Source: Petaurus breviceps papuanus (Eukaryota > Chordata > Mammalia > Diprotodontia > Petauridae). Taken from it: a stretch of DNA of 64,000 bases. Location: NCBI GenBank assembly GCA_028583685.1, contig JAMXIF010000051.1:50643264-50707263 (forward strand), in the 5' to 3' direction. The notes beneath the pieces are model-generated. The model worked only from the letters and a program-made list of their open reading frames with translations. It had not been told where the DNA came from and made no database searches. Shown piece after piece: positions 35,880 to 48,074 of the stretch (position 1 is the first letter of the stretch; each line of letters opens with the position of its first letter). A program made the position numbers and the translations under genes.

Positions 35880-37319
35880 AAAATAAATATATACAATATG
35901 AAATACTTGGGAGTCTACCTAACCAAGGATTATAAAAACACAATGACAAAACACTTTCCACACAAATAAAGACAAATCCAAACAACTGGAGAAATATCAA
36001 TTGCTCATGGGTAGGCTGAGCTAATATAATAAAAATGACAATTCTACCGAAGTTAATTTGCTTATTCAGTATCATGCCAATCAAAGCACCAAAAAATTAA
36101 TTTTTAGAGATAGAAAAATAGTAACTAAATTCATCTGGAAGAACAAAAAGTCAAGAATATCAAGGGCATCAGTTAAAAATGTTAAGGAAGGCAGTCTAAC
36201 AGTTCTAGATTCCAAACTATATTATTATATATTATTTTTATTAATATTAATAATTAATAATATATTAATAATATAAAAGCAGTAATCATCAAAACCATCT
36301 GGTACTAACAAATGGTGATTCAGTGGAATAGATTAGGTATGCAATACAAAGCAGGAAATGACCACAGAAATCTAGTGTTTGATAAACCCAAAGATAAAAG
36401 CTTTTGGGATAAGAAGTCACTATTTGACAAAAATTGCTGGGAAAACTAGAAAGCAGTTGGGTAGAAACCAGGCATAGGCCAACATATCACACCATACACC
36501 AAGATAAAATCAAAACGGATAAATGATTTAGTCATAAAGGGTGATATCAGTAAATTAAGTGAGCATGGGAAAATGCACCTGTCAGATCTATGGATAAGAG
36601 AAGAGTTTATGACCAAACAAGAGCTTGAGAGCATTATAGGAAGTAAACAGATAATTCTGATTACATTAAAAAGCTTTTGTACGGACAAAACCAATGCAGC
36701 CAAAATAAGAAGGAAAACAGGAAGCCAGAAAAAAAATTTAACAGCAAATTTCTCTAATAAGGGCCTCATTTATCAAATATATAGGGAACTGAGACAAATT
36801 CATAAAAATAAGAGCCACTACCCATCTGATAAATGGTCAAAGGATATGAATAAACAATTTTCTAAGAAATCGAAGCTATCAATAGTCACATGAAAACATG
36901 TTCTAAATCACTACTGATGAGAGGAATGCAAATTAAAACTCTGATATACCATCTCCTACCTGTCAGATTGGTTAACATGACAGGGAAGGAAAATGACAAA
37001 TGCTAGAAGGGATGTGGAAAAATTGTTACACTAATTCACTGTTGATGGAGTTGTAAATTAGCTCAACCATTCTGGAGAACAATTTGGAACTATGGCTATA
37101 AAACTGTATACCACTTGAACCAGAAATACCATTAGTAGGTCTGTATCCCAAAGAAATAAAAGGGAAAAGGAACAATTTGTGCAAAAATATTTATAACAAC
37201 TCTTTTTGTGGTGACAAAGAATTAGAAACCAAGGGAATGCCTATCAGTTGGGGAATGGTTGAAAAAGTTGTGGTATATGATTGGGATGGAATGCTTTTGT
37301 GCTATAAGGAATGAAGAGA

Positions 37320-37478
37320 GGGGCATTAGGTGGCGCAGTGAATAGAGCACTGGCTCTGAAATCAGGAGGACCTGGGTTCAAATCCAGACATGTAACACAA
37401 AAAACTAGCCATGTGACCTTGGGCAAGTCACTTAACCCCAATTGTCCTACCTTCCCCTCTCCAAAAAAATAAAAAAGA
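37320..37478 (+). mobile_element. Short MAR1-like SINE inside the older L1
   Basis: It has the tRNA-like head ggcattaggtggcgcagtg, the B box ggttcaaatcc and ends gtcacttaaccccaattg plus an A-rich tail. The L1 sequence continues on both sides. Confidence 0.85.
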
Positions 37479-37714
37479 CGATGGTTTCAGAAAAACATGG
37501 CAATACCCATACAAATTCATGCAGAGTACAGCGAGCTGGACAAGGTCATTGTACATAGAGACAGCAATGTTATAATGATGTGAAAGACTTAACTGCTAGG
37601 ATCCAGACAATGACACAAAAGACCAATGATGAAAAGGGCTATGCGCCTCCAGAGAGAGAGCTGATAAATGTTGAAGATATGTCTTTTTTTAACTTTCTTT
37701 AGGTTTACTGTTTT

Positions 37715-37972
37715 CTTTTGTTCTTCATTCTTCAGTCATGTCTGACTCTAAGACCCCATCTGAGGTCTTCTTGGCAAAGCTATGGGAAATGGTTTGCCAT
37801 TTTCTTATCCAGTTCATTTTACAGATGAAGAAAATGAGGCAGATCAGGTTAAGTGACTTGGCCTGGGTCATGCAGCTACTAAGTACCTAAGGCCAAATTT
37901 GAGACCAGGAAGATGAGTCTTCCAGACTGTAGGCCCTAGACTTCACCGACTGTGCCACCTAGCTGCCCCTGT
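37715..37972 (-). mobile_element. MAR1 CORE-SINE inside the older L1
   Basis: In reverse complement it reads from the ggggcagctaggtggcac head to the long tail with gactctt-type (ATGACTGAA) sequence. The L1 3' UTR continues on both sides. Confidence 0.85.
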
Positions 37973-38184
37973 CTTCTTCTGCATCCTAGCTAATATGGAA
38001 GTATGCTCTGCATGACTTCACATAATGGTTGTCAAATTGCTTGCCTTCTCAAAGGGGGGGGAGGGGGAAGGGGCAGGAGGGACAGAGAGAATTTAGAACT
38101 TAACATTTTAAAAAATTGTTGTTATTTTTTTTACATGTAACATGGAAATATCCAATGAAATAAATAAAAAATGATTTTAAAAAG

Positions 38185-38799
38185 GAAAGGAAAGGGGAGA
38201 CATGAGGATTGTTTGTAGGCACAGGAAAAGAAACCAGTAAAGAGAGATTGCAGAGAAGGGACAGGGAATGACTGGTGAACAAGGTCCTGGAGGCAATATA
38301 ATGGAATGGGAGCAAGGGTTCAAGAAGGCTAACATCTGTCACTTCCCTTCCCTTACTCTGTATGATTCTCTTTTCTAACCACTTATGTTGCTTACTGTCC
38401 CTTTCCCCTCATCTTTAGATTAATTCAGCAGACAAAAGTGCTTATTCCATGCCTGATCCACGTTGTGTACAGTCCAGATGACTCTTACCTGTCTTTTGTT
38501 TATATTATTCCCTAGACCTGGCATGCCAGCCTGCCCCTGGTCCAATCTTATGTTCTTAGCATCAATATGGTGTCCAGTATTTATCTTCATAACTGGCTTC
38601 ATGGGCCTCAATGGTATCTGAAGATCTGCACTGGGTCCTAGGGCCATGGGCTGGTGATTAGTTTCTTTTCTCTGTTTACAGACAGGCTAGTACTGCATTT
38701 ACCAATAAGCAGGCTCTCTCTTAAACATAATGCCCATCTCAAATCAACCTCACGTGGTCTCCTGTTCTTTCCTTTGGTCCAGGCTCCAACTCCAAAGGG
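38185..38799. other. ATXN7 intron between the L1 nest and L2
   Basis: No clear repeat or exon was recognised. Confidence 0.45.
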
Positions 38800-39170
38800 G
38801 CTATCACCGTGCTAATGGGGTCCTCTACTCTATCTGCTCCTGTCTCCTCCAGAACTTGCCTCATCTATCACCTCCCTTCTCTGACTCCTCAGTTTCCTTT
38901 ATCTCTGGCTTCCTCCCTGCTGCCTTTCCCAGTCCAACTCTTGGACTGCTTGCTTTCCCTCCTGCACCTTCCACTCACTTCTTAGCTCCTGGTAATCTGA
39001 CTTGAGACCTCTCCGCTTAACCCAAAGTTTACCAACTGGTCTTTATTCTTCCTATCTCTAGCTTTTAACATCATCATTTAACCCCATCTCCTCTGGATAA
39101 CTCTTCTCTACTCTGTTTCTATGACATCTATGTCCTTGTCCTCCTTCCACCTGACCACTCCTCAGCCATT
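38800..39170 (+). repeat. L2 LINE fragment, left of the HAL1-like insertion
   Basis: ctgactcctcagtttccttt, aaagtttaccaactggtctt and tggataactcttctctactc resemble the L2 ORF2 region. The same copy appears to resume at 42135. Confidence 0.6.
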
Positions 39171-40057
39171 CATTTCTAGCCTTCTCTCTCTTTTTTTTAA
39201 TGCTTTATTAACTTCTGATTTACATCATTCGTTTCCACCAGATTTTGAGTTACAAATTTTCTCCCCGTTTTTCCCCCACCCATCCCCCCAAAACAGCAGT
39301 CCCACAGGATATCCCCACCTCCAATCTGCTCTCTCCCATATTTTCTCCCATACCCGTTTCAACTTTTCCAGTGGATCTCTATGCCTCAGTGCCTGTATAT
39401 CTTTTTTTTTTCTTAATAACATGTAAGATGGTATTAATAATAGTATATATATATACTCACACACACATATATATATTTAAATATTTGATTTTAAAACTTT
39501 CAATTCCAGATTCATTCCCTTCCCCCCCTGCCACACACCCCCACTGGGGAGACAAGCAGTTCAGTATAGGTTGTACATGTGCGGCTAATGCAAAACAATA
39601 ACATAGCAGATGTATTGTAAAAGATTGACTATATTTCCCTCCCTCCTATCCCACCTCCCACTTGTTCTATTCTCTACTTTGATCCTGTCCCTTTTCAAAA
39701 GTGGGTGCTTCCAACTTCCCTCCCCCCCAGCCTGCCCTCCCTTCCATCATCCCCCCTCACATCCCCTTCCCCCCATATTCTCCTGGAGGGTGAGATCCCC
39801 TATTTAGTGTGTATTTCCCTCTCTCCTCAAGCCAGATTCAATAGGAATAAGGTTGACCCATTCCCTTTTGGCTTCCTATTCTTCCCCTCCATTGTAACCA
39901 TTTTCCCTTGCCTCTTCTGTATGAGATAGTTTGCCCCACTCTGTCTCTCCCCATCTCCTCTCATTATATTCCTCTCACCTCTTAATTTCACCTTTTAAGT
40001 ATCATCCCTTCCTGTTAAATTGGTCCCGTGCCCTCTATCTATGTATACCTGTAAATG

Positions 40058-40155
40058 TATATACACATTCACATATGTATTCATATGCCCACATACCTTC
40101 ATATAAAGACATATATATATATATGTATTTGTATACATATATATATATATATATT
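40058..40155 (+). repeat. TA/CA-rich microsatellite in the HAL1-like 3' region
   Basis: Alternating ta and ca units ending in about 11 TA. A similar patch is at 39440-39475. Confidence 0.8.
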
Positions 40156-40238
40156 TCTAATCCCTTCAACTACTGAGAAAAGTTTCTTAAGTTACAATTA
40201 TTGTTTTTCCATGTAGGAATGTTAATAGTTCAACTTTG

Positions 40239-40392
40239 GCCAGGTGGCTCAGCGAGCAAGAGCACTGGCCCCAGTGCCGGGACGACCCGGAACAAATTCG
40301 GGCCCAGACACTCAGCACCATACCCAGAAACAACAACTGGCCGTGCAACCCCGAGCAAGCCACTCAACCCCGATTGCTTTAAAAAAAAAATA
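40239..40392 (+). mobile_element. tRNA-type SINE, monomer type B, inside the HAL1-like element
   Basis: It begins gccaggtggctcagcgag and ends ccccgattgctt plus A10. It is flanked by ttcaactttg (40229-40238 and 40393-40402). It is richer in CpG than its relatives, which suggests youth or an unusual subfamily. Confidence 0.88.
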
Positions 40393-40436
40393 TTCAACTT
40401 TGATAAGTTCCTTATGATTTCTTTTCCTTGTTTACC

Positions 40437-41499
40437 TTATGCTTCTCTTGCTTCTTGTATCTGAATATCAAATTTTCTATTCAACTCTGTTTTTTTCAGC
40501 AAGAATGCTTGAAAGTCCTCTATTCCACTGAATGACCATATTTTCCCCTGAAACATGATACTCAGTTTTGCTGGGTAGGTGACTCTTGGTTTTAATCCCA
40601 GCTCCTTTGACCTCCGGAATATCACATTCCAGGCCCTTCGATCCTTCAGTGTAGAAGCTGCCAGATCCTGGGTTATCCTGATTGTGTTTCCACAATATTC
40701 AAATTGTTTCTTCCTGGCTGCTTGTAATATTCTCTCCTTAATGTGGGAATTCCGGAACCTGGCTATAATATTCCTAGGAGTTTTCTTTTGGGGATCTTTT
40801 TCAGGAGGTGATCGGTGGATTCTTTCAACCTCTTATTTTGCCCTCTCGTTCTAAAACATCAGAGCAGTTTTCCTTGTGAATTTCTTGGAGGATGATTTCT
40901 AGTTTCTCTCTTTGACCATGGCTTTCAGGTAGTCCAATATTTTTTAAATTATCTCTCCTGGATCTATTTTCCAGGTCAGTGGTTTTTCCCATGAGATATT
41001 TCACATTGCCATCTATTCTTTCATTTGTTTGGATCTGTTTAACAGCATCTTGATTTCTCATAAAGTCATTAGCTTCCATTTGCTCCAATCTAATTCTGAA
41101 GCAATGATTCTCCTCAGTGAGCTTTTGAGATTCTTTTTCCATCTGGCAAATTCGACTTTTTAAGGCATTCTTCTCCTCATTGCCTTTTTGAGCCTCCTTT
41201 GCCATTTGAGTCAGTCTGTTTTTTAAGGTATTATTTTCTTCAGTCAGGCTGTTGACTCTCATTTCATAATTTTCTTGCATTGTTCTCATTTCTCTTCCCA
41301 ATTTTTCCTCCACTTCTCTTATCTGCTTCTTAAGGTCCTCTAGGGCCTATAACCAGCTTGTATTTTCCTTTGAAGCTTTTGGTACAGGAGTTCTGACTTC
41401 ACTGTTTTCCTCCTGTTCCATGCCTTGCTCCTTCTTATCCCCAAAATAGGAGTGTAATGTTGGAATCTTCTGTCTGCTTTGTTTCCTTTGCCTGCTCAT
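40437..41499 (-). pseudogene. L1-type ORF1 remnant of the HAL1-like element
   Basis: The frame starts MSRQRKQSRQKIPTLHSYFG at 41499, with a stop after about 50 codons, then continues open at 41313-40825. This part has a leucine-zipper-like coiled coil (MRVNSLTEENNTLKNRL, then repeated E/K/L heptads) followed by the RRM region (LENRSRRDNLKNIGLPES). Two further frame changes occur near 40830 and 40620-40690. The C-terminal domain with VTYPAKLSIMFQGKI is at 40625-40437, ending IQIQEAREA. The length of about 350 codons fits L1 ORF1p, the RNA-binding trimeric chaperone. About three lesions make it inactive. Confidence 0.88.
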
Positions 41500-42134
41500 T
41501 TTGCCACTCAATTATTTGACTTTTGGGCTTTTTGCCACACTAGGACTCTGCCACCAGACAGGGGAGTTTTCGTCCCAAACGCTGGGGTTTTCTCAGCTGC
41601 CGGAGGTATTAGATGGGTGCCCTCTCTGAGGTCTCCACACGCTCTGGCAAGCTGGACACACACCCCAGGACCTCCACCCTAGACTGCAATCCAGATCCAA
41701 GCAGGTTAAAGCAAGAGCGATTACCCCTCAGACTGGTGCTTGGTCCCCCTACACTCTGCAGGCCAGGAGCTGAAGCCGCCACGTGGCGCTGGCAGGCTGT
41801 GCTGGTGTCTCAGCGGTTTCTCGCCCCGGGGGTAAAAGCCACGCACTCCCACTTACTGGGTCCCAAAGTCCAGACTGCACTGGCCTCTCACCTTGTCCTT
41901 CACATCTATGTATTGATAAATCTGGAAATGGCCACAGCTGCTGCTGATCTGGAGTCCCTCTGGCTGGCGGCTGGTCAGGCCCGCCCTGGGGCTAAAGCCT
42001 CGGCATGGTGCTGGGCTCGGCTCCCAGAACATCGCGCTGGCCGATTCCTGCCGGCCTGCCGGGCTGTTCTCAGCGGGAGGTTAGCTTCTCTGTGTCATTC
42101 TGTGGGTTCTGCAGCTCCCATTTCTAGCCTTCTC

Positions 42135-42185
42135 AAGGAACTACCCAAGGAGCAGCCTTGACCCACTTCTCTCCCCTATCTCTAT
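42135..42185 (+). repeat. L2 LINE fragment, right of the HAL1-like insertion
   Basis: aaggaactacccaaggagca and the following tctctcccctatctct continue the copy broken at 39170. Confidence 0.45.
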
Positions 42186-42899
42186 AGTCAGTGGTATGAT
42201 GGCAAATGTTTAACAACTGGCTAAGGGCAAAAAAACTTTTTCGGATACACCTTTAAGTCTGATCTGACTTATTAACATTTTTCTTCATCACTTTAAGTCT
42301 GGCCAGTCAACACGAGAATAAATCAAGCCCTGATCTGCAGCTTGCTGATTTCTGAAAGCGTAAATGTTCACACTGAAAATTTAACAATCTGCCTGACTAG
42401 GAGATGGCTCCAGCTCTCCCTGGTCTATATCCTCTCTCTCAGTGATAGTCTCAGATCCTGAGAGACAGTACTACTGTCCTGGGTTCCTTGATGCCCATAT
42501 TCAGACTGGATGCCTTAGTCACCCTCTATCTCTGGCCCTCACAACACACCATACACACACATACACACAGACACACACACCCCTCTCTTCTACTTTAAGA
42601 ACCATCAAGTCTATCATTGCTCCTGGAAAGGGTGTGTCAATCTATTCTCTTATGGCTCCACTCACCAACCCAATAACTTTCCAGAGCAAACTATCCCTCA
42701 ATATCACCCCTCTCTATAAGTGTGGTCTTACCAGTTAGAATACACTCCTTGAGAGTAGCATTTAACAAAGCACTTAACAAAGTCTGTGGCATACTGTAAG
42801 TACTTAATACATGCTCATTCATTCTATATCTCCATCTTTAATGCTTTTATGAACTCTAGGTTAATTAAGTAAGCATTTAATAAGCACCTACTATGCCTT
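42186..42899. other. ATXN7 intron, mixed
   Basis: A (CA)-rich patch is at 42538-42582 and an L2-type 3' end (actccttgagagtagcattt) at 42745-42825. Confidence 0.5.
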
Positions 42900-43235
42900 G
42901 GGGGCCTCTCCTCCTGAGTGTCCAACGGGCATCTGAAACGCAGCACATTCAGAACAGAACCCCCCTTTGCTCCAAATTCTTGCCCCTTCCTATCTTCCTC
43001 ACTTCTGTTGAGGGCACCACCATCTTTCCAGTCCATTCAGGTTCATAACTTTAGGTTCCTCATCCAACCTTCCCTTCATTCCCCCAAATCCATTTTGACG
43101 GCTCCATCCATTTCTCTCCTGAATCCTCATCATGGCCCTACACCATTTCCACACCCACAGGAAACCCCCTGGCTACCTTTTCACCTGATTCAGCCTCCAC
43201 GTGACAACCTTCCAAATACTTAGTGCAGGCACCCC
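42900..43235 (+). repeat. L2 LINE fragment
   Basis: Resembles the L2 ORF2 3' part: gtccaacgggcatctgaaac, ccttcccttcattcccccaa and ctccatccatttctctcctg. Confidence 0.65.
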
Positions 43236-43499
43236 CACCCCCACCCCATCTCTTCTTTAACTTACATTCAACACTCATGTCCCTTCAATCCATGCTCACT
43301 AAACATGAAATTGAGGCCTTTCCCCTACCTAGCCCCTCCTGCTTCCCAGGGTCCTTTAGAATTGAACAAAATATTCCAAATGTCTCCCAAGGACAGAATA
43401 GAGTAGCACTTTCACCTCCTTTTCCTGGAAGCTAGGATTCCAGACTGCATTAGCATTTCTGGCTGTCACATCACAGTTGACTTATACTGAATTCAATTT

Positions 43500-43905
43500 A
43501 ACAAGTATTCACTGAGGGCCCAGGTCTGGGTGTAAGAGCTGAGGGGACGAGGGCCTGAACTGGCAAGGTTGTGGTGTAAGTGGTGAGAAGTGGACAGATA
43601 TGGCAGATGTGGTAGGGCTGAATGGACCAGACTTATGAACCAATCAGATGGGAAGAATGGTAAGGAAAAATTGAGGATAACTCTGAAGGTGAAAACCTAG
43701 TGACTAGAAGGTGAATAGACCCCTCAGAAGAAACAGAAAGTTGGGGGAAGAGCTGAGTTTTGGAGGGATTAGGAAGGAAGGGATAGCAGATCTTGTGAGC
43801 AAACACATTGAGTACGAGAAGCCTATAGGACATTCTGGTAGGGATATTCAGCAGGCAAATGGTGCTACAGGTATGGGACTCAAGAGAGCGATGAGGGCTT
43901 AAGAT
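43500..43905 (-). repeat. L2 LINE fragment, reverse orientation
   Basis: gtggtgagaagtggacagat, gaagcctataggacattctg and gggatattcagcaggcaaat are L2 ORF2 3'-region sequence on the opposite strand. Confidence 0.65.
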
Positions 43906-45526
43906 GGCACTTGTCTATACAGAAATAAGCCCTAGGGCCAGAAATGAGCCAGGAATATAGCTGGAGCTTAAAAAATGCTTGTCCAATTGAGCTGAACCTA
44001 TGGGCCTTTCTATGGAGATATATAACCCTTCTTCCCAGAAATGACAACATCAAGGTAAGTCCCTACACTCTCTTGCTGGTGTCTCTCTCTCCAGATCGCC
44101 CATTTGTACTGAACATCCCCGTGAAGCCACACTTAAAGGCATATTCCAAGAGTGTATATGGCTTAGGGGTATGAATCAGCCACCAACTTCATCAAAGTCG
44201 TGTTCACATGTACCCAGAAAAGAGGAGTCCTTGCCTTGCCTTGCCAAGGCAATCTGACACTCAGAGGCTCTCCTGTGGCAGCCCTCCACTCATTTCCTTT
44301 GCCATCCTTTCCCCTTCCCTTACAGGCCCTTCCCTCCTGAGACATTTCTTTATAACAGTCTGTCTTCTCCACCAATCCACAACTTAGGTTTCTATACCCA
44401 GAAATCCTACATCACCTCCCCCCAAAGTAGTCTCTCCAGTTTCTGCTCCAGATAAACTGTTTCCTAGGTTTCTGTTTCATGTCTCCAATTCTTCTCCCAG
44501 CCAGACACAGTACCACTTGTCATTCCCACTACTCTGTCCTTTCAGGCTCATTACAAATTAGTATTCATAAGTATCTGTGTATTTAGCACATACAATTAAC
44601 TCTTATCTGAGCTACAAAGGGACTGAAATGAAGTAGATATATAACCACCAGGAAGGAGAGTCAATCAGCACACAGGGGACCCAGGCAACTCCCACCTACC
44701 TTAAAGAGGTTTCAGATGCTGCTTTAAAAAGAAAAAACTACCAGCTGATCCCTGCAATAACAACTGACATTTCTATAACGTACGAGGTCTGCAAAAGTGT
44801 TGTTCTCTACATGCAGCATCTCATTTGAGTATCTTAGATGAGGAAACCAAGACTTGATGGAAAAGATAATAGATCAGTTTAGGTCTGACTAACAACAAAA
44901 CACCCCAAGTAAAGGTCTCTCAGTGATTTCCAGCCTTTCTGAGAACCAATAAGATCCTTAGCTGAAAGATTTAACTACTTTGAGGAGTGGGAGCCAAATC
45001 CCTAGCATTACTGATATGAAGATGATGCTACTGAACTCCAGATAGGGGGTCAGGGTTTCCCCTCTTTCTAGTAATGATAATGGATTTGCACTGGGCTATA
45101 CAGGCTCACCTAATTCCCACTGTGATTACCGCCTGCGCCTGCAGGATGGCTGGGACAGGAGAGGAGGTTTTCCTTTGTGCCAAACTAATTGGCCCACACT
45201 TAGGATCAGAGGCTGTATTTCTTCCAAAGCTCTCTAGTAGGCTAACACCTTAGCCTTCCTACCACATCTTCTTTAAATGTATTTCTAAGGTAAGAGAGTG
45301 GTTTGACATCTATAAACATGGTGACAGCACCAAAGGTATGTCTACTAAAATTTTTAAATAATGGGTCATCCGACTTTAACATTCTTTTACATGAGATCAC
45401 TCAGGTTGACAGGGAAATGGCCAAAATGAATTCAGTTAATGAATAATCATTCAAATGTCCTCTCCATCCCCACTGATGATACTGATAGTGATCTTTGTTA
45501 CCCTTCCCAATAACTGATGTTTGCTT
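43906..45526. other. ATXN7 intron, unrecognised sequence
   Basis: No clear repeat or exon was recognised. Confidence 0.45.
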
Positions 45527-45670
45527 CCTTTTGGCGGGGAGGCAATGGGGGCTAAGTGACTTACTCGGGGTCACTCAGCTATAGTAAGTAAATCTGAGGC
45601 TGGATTTGAACTTGGGTCCTCCTGACTCCAGGGCCTGAGCTCTATCCACTGTGGGACCTAGATGCCCCCC
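45527..45670 (-). mobile_element. MAR1-like short SINE
   Basis: Reversed: ggggctaagtgacttactcg, ctggatttgaacttgggtcc and the head at the right (gtgggacctagatgcccccc). Confidence 0.85.
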
Positions 45671-46289
45671 AATAACTGACGTTCACACCAGGAAATAGTG
45701 GCCCGAAGGGTAGGCCATTCACAGGAGTCAGATCCAGCCTCTCAAAGCTGCTGCCATGATTACATACTTCTCACCTAAGTGATCCAACTGTGGTCTTTGG
45801 AAATCAGCCATCTCCTTCCCTGGCATGTGCGCAGTCACTATCCTGATTATTCTGAAAGACAGAGCTTCACTGAGTAATTCATTCCCACTCTGCACCACAT
45901 AGAGCCACTTGAGACTATCAAGCATAAATGACAACTTCTAAACTGCACGTGATAGGGAAAGCAAGCCCTCCTCAAGGAGGCACTTACAATCCTGCACACA
46001 GTGGCCCCTTTCTCCTACCGCCCCGCGGCTTCCCTCTCTCAAACAGCTTCCACTCAGAGTCAGCCCTGCCTTCACACTCAGTGCTAACCCAAGCAGTCTC
46101 ATCTCTGCAAGGGAAACGAAGCCTGGTTTCCGCTCTTCTTTCTCTTTTCACTTCTCTTTCCTGGTTTCTCAGAGATGATGATGATAGGAGAATGAGGGGA
46201 GGGAGGGGGCAAAGAGGGAATAAACCCTCATACAGGGACGACTATCCCCCAGGCACTGAGCTCTACACTTTTTACTAATGCTAATTTCA

Positions 46290-46440
46290 TTTGAATTTTA
46301 TTGATCTTCACAACAACCCTGGAAAGTGGGCGCTATTATAATCCTCAATTGAGTTATGGCAAATAGAGGCTAAGTGAGTTGCCCAGGATGGCCACACAGC
46401 TGGTGAGTGTGGGAGGCCAGCACTCCACCCACCTGCTGCC
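46290..46440 (-). repeat. MIR SINE
   Basis: Reversed MIR core: cttcacaacaaccctggaaa, gaggctaagtgagttgccca and cacacagctggtgagtg. Confidence 0.75.
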
Positions 46441-47424
46441 CCACCACCGGCCAAAGAGACCAAAATAAGAGCGAGTCCTCAGGTATCACCCTCCAGCTAC
46501 CGAGGGTTGATCCTTCTTTCCTTATTTTGCTCCAGGATAATCTTTCTACTCAGCTCAGGCAACAGATGAAGAGGATGAAAAAGATGAAACCCGGGCTGCG
46601 GGTTTGTCTGCCTCTTCTCAACAGACTGGACCAGATTAACCCTTTTCCTTTGCCCCCCTGAGGAGCAGAGGCGCAGGCTTAGGTCATAATCTGCTTTGAG
46701 CTTCTTTTCTGGAGCTCTCCTGGTGCCACTGCAGCACGCCTGGTGGGGCAGGTCCCACCCACCTGGAGGGCAGGATGTTGTCTCCCCTCCCACCTGCGCC
46801 TGCCACTGTCTCTGGGTCTCTGTCTCTCTTTCTCTTTGTGTGACTGCATACATATCTAATCTCTGTGTGTATACGGCTCTTTGATTAGGAGCTGCAATGA
46901 GGAATTCTACAGCTGATGCTAATGCCTGCATCTTCTGTCAATAAGCAGGCTATGCCAAATATATCTGCAACTTGCAGGCATTCCAGAGCCGCCAGCTAGA
47001 ATCACAAAGGAACACAGAGACAGAAAAGGAGGCAGATTCTGCCGATTACAGACAATGTGCTATGTAACTTCTTACTGAATATTATTCAAATTCCAAGCCA
47101 GATCTCTTCTCACACCTTCCTGCAGAACCTCTTCTGGGAAGTGTAAAGCCACCAACAAGCCAGGCCAGGAATCTGCCTCGAAATTAAAGCTGTTCCCATT
47201 TGGTTTCCTCTTGCTGCCATTCATCATTAGTCTAATGGCTAGTTTTCAAGCATCAAGACTATTCTCATTCTCTGGCCAAATCAGACAATCTAGGCTTTGA
47301 GTTTGTCTGGACAGCACAATTTTAATATTCCTTGAAATTCCAAGTCCGATCCTATCTTTACAAGCTTCATTCATGCTAAGAATTTTCAGAGTGTAGATCT
47401 ATAATATTCTGTTTTCATTATTAA
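46441..47424. other. ATXN7 intron, unrecognised sequence
   Basis: It contains a (TCTC)-rich patch at 46808-46845. A 144-codon minus-strand frame (46497-46931) has no recognisable features. Confidence 0.45.
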
Positions 47425-47515
47425 GTAGAGTGTTGCTGTAAGGATCAAATGACATAGCACATGGAAAAGTGCTTTATAAACCTTCAAGTGCTAAATAAAT
47501 GTCAGTCATTAAAAT
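47425..47515 (+). repeat. MIR SINE, 3' part
   Basis: gtgttgctgtaaggatcaaa and agtgctttataaaccttcaa, ending gctaaataaatgtc. Confidence 0.75.
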
Positions 47516-48062
47516 AGCAATTACTATGTCAATTCAAGGCTTAAAAAATGAATGTTTGGTCTTTCAAATCTCTTGCTACACATGATAGCCTTGGGCTGAA
47601 TTTCTGTAGACTCTTTAAAATGAAAATTCATCTTTTTCAAATAAAATTACATCTCATAAAAGTAAAGGACAGAATGGTTTCCTTTCGTATAACACTGTCT
47701 CGAAGATAATCAGATGCAGTTATGTGCCCAAGATGCCACAGATAAAATCGACTTGTGTTCCTTCCACTCCAAATGGTAGCAGATAAAAACTTTCCACCCT
47801 CCCTAGAGCTGATTAATACCTGACCCCAGAGCTGTGGAAAGCAAGTCAATGGTGCTTGGCTGTTAGCTGTAGGAACGTAGGAATGAAATACACACAAAGA
47901 CCTAACGACCACAACACAATATGAATGGCTAGTTTCCACATACTGGTTTCTCATTCTTAAGCTTTAAAGACAGTATCTGAATACTGGATCACAGATTCAC
48001 AGCAAGCAAGTCTTATTTCATTATCTATGATAGCTGGATAGATAGAAATCATTTTGTGACAC
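47516..48062. other. ATXN7 intron, unrecognised sequence
   Basis: Nothing recognised. Confidence 0.5.
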
Positions 48063-48074
48063 TGAAAAAATCTT

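Larger units (their letters stand above)
35880..38184 (+). mobile_element. Older L1, right fragment (ORF2 C-terminal part and 3' UTR)
   Basis: The sequence resumes at the next ORF2 position (KYLGVYL), runs through DKWSKDMNKQFS and the 3' UTR, and ends in an A-rich tail near 38184. It is broken by many small changes, by an AT-rich expansion at 36225-36275, by a SINE at 37320-37478 and by a minus-strand MAR1 at 37715-37972. Confidence 0.85.
39187..42118 (-). mobile_element. Half-L1 (HAL1-like) retrotransposon, apparently full length
   Basis: A perfect 16-bp target duplication, catttctagccttctc, flanks the element at 39171-39186 and 42119-42134. On the minus strand it has a GC-rich 5' UTR (42118-41500), an L1-type ORF1 (41499-40437), then 1.25 kb of 3' sequence with pyrimidine-rich (plus strand) tracts and an A8 tail (39191-39198). 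No ORF2 is present between ORF1 and the tail. ORF1 without ORF2 is the definition of HAL1 elements known from mammals. An internally deleted L1 is the alternative. It interrupts an L2 copy and is itself interrupted by a SINE at 40239-40392. Confidence 0.75.

Noticed and set aside
40825-41313. A 162-codon coiled-coil frame as a host gene
   Set aside because: It is the middle of L1-type ORF1 within the HAL1-like insertion.
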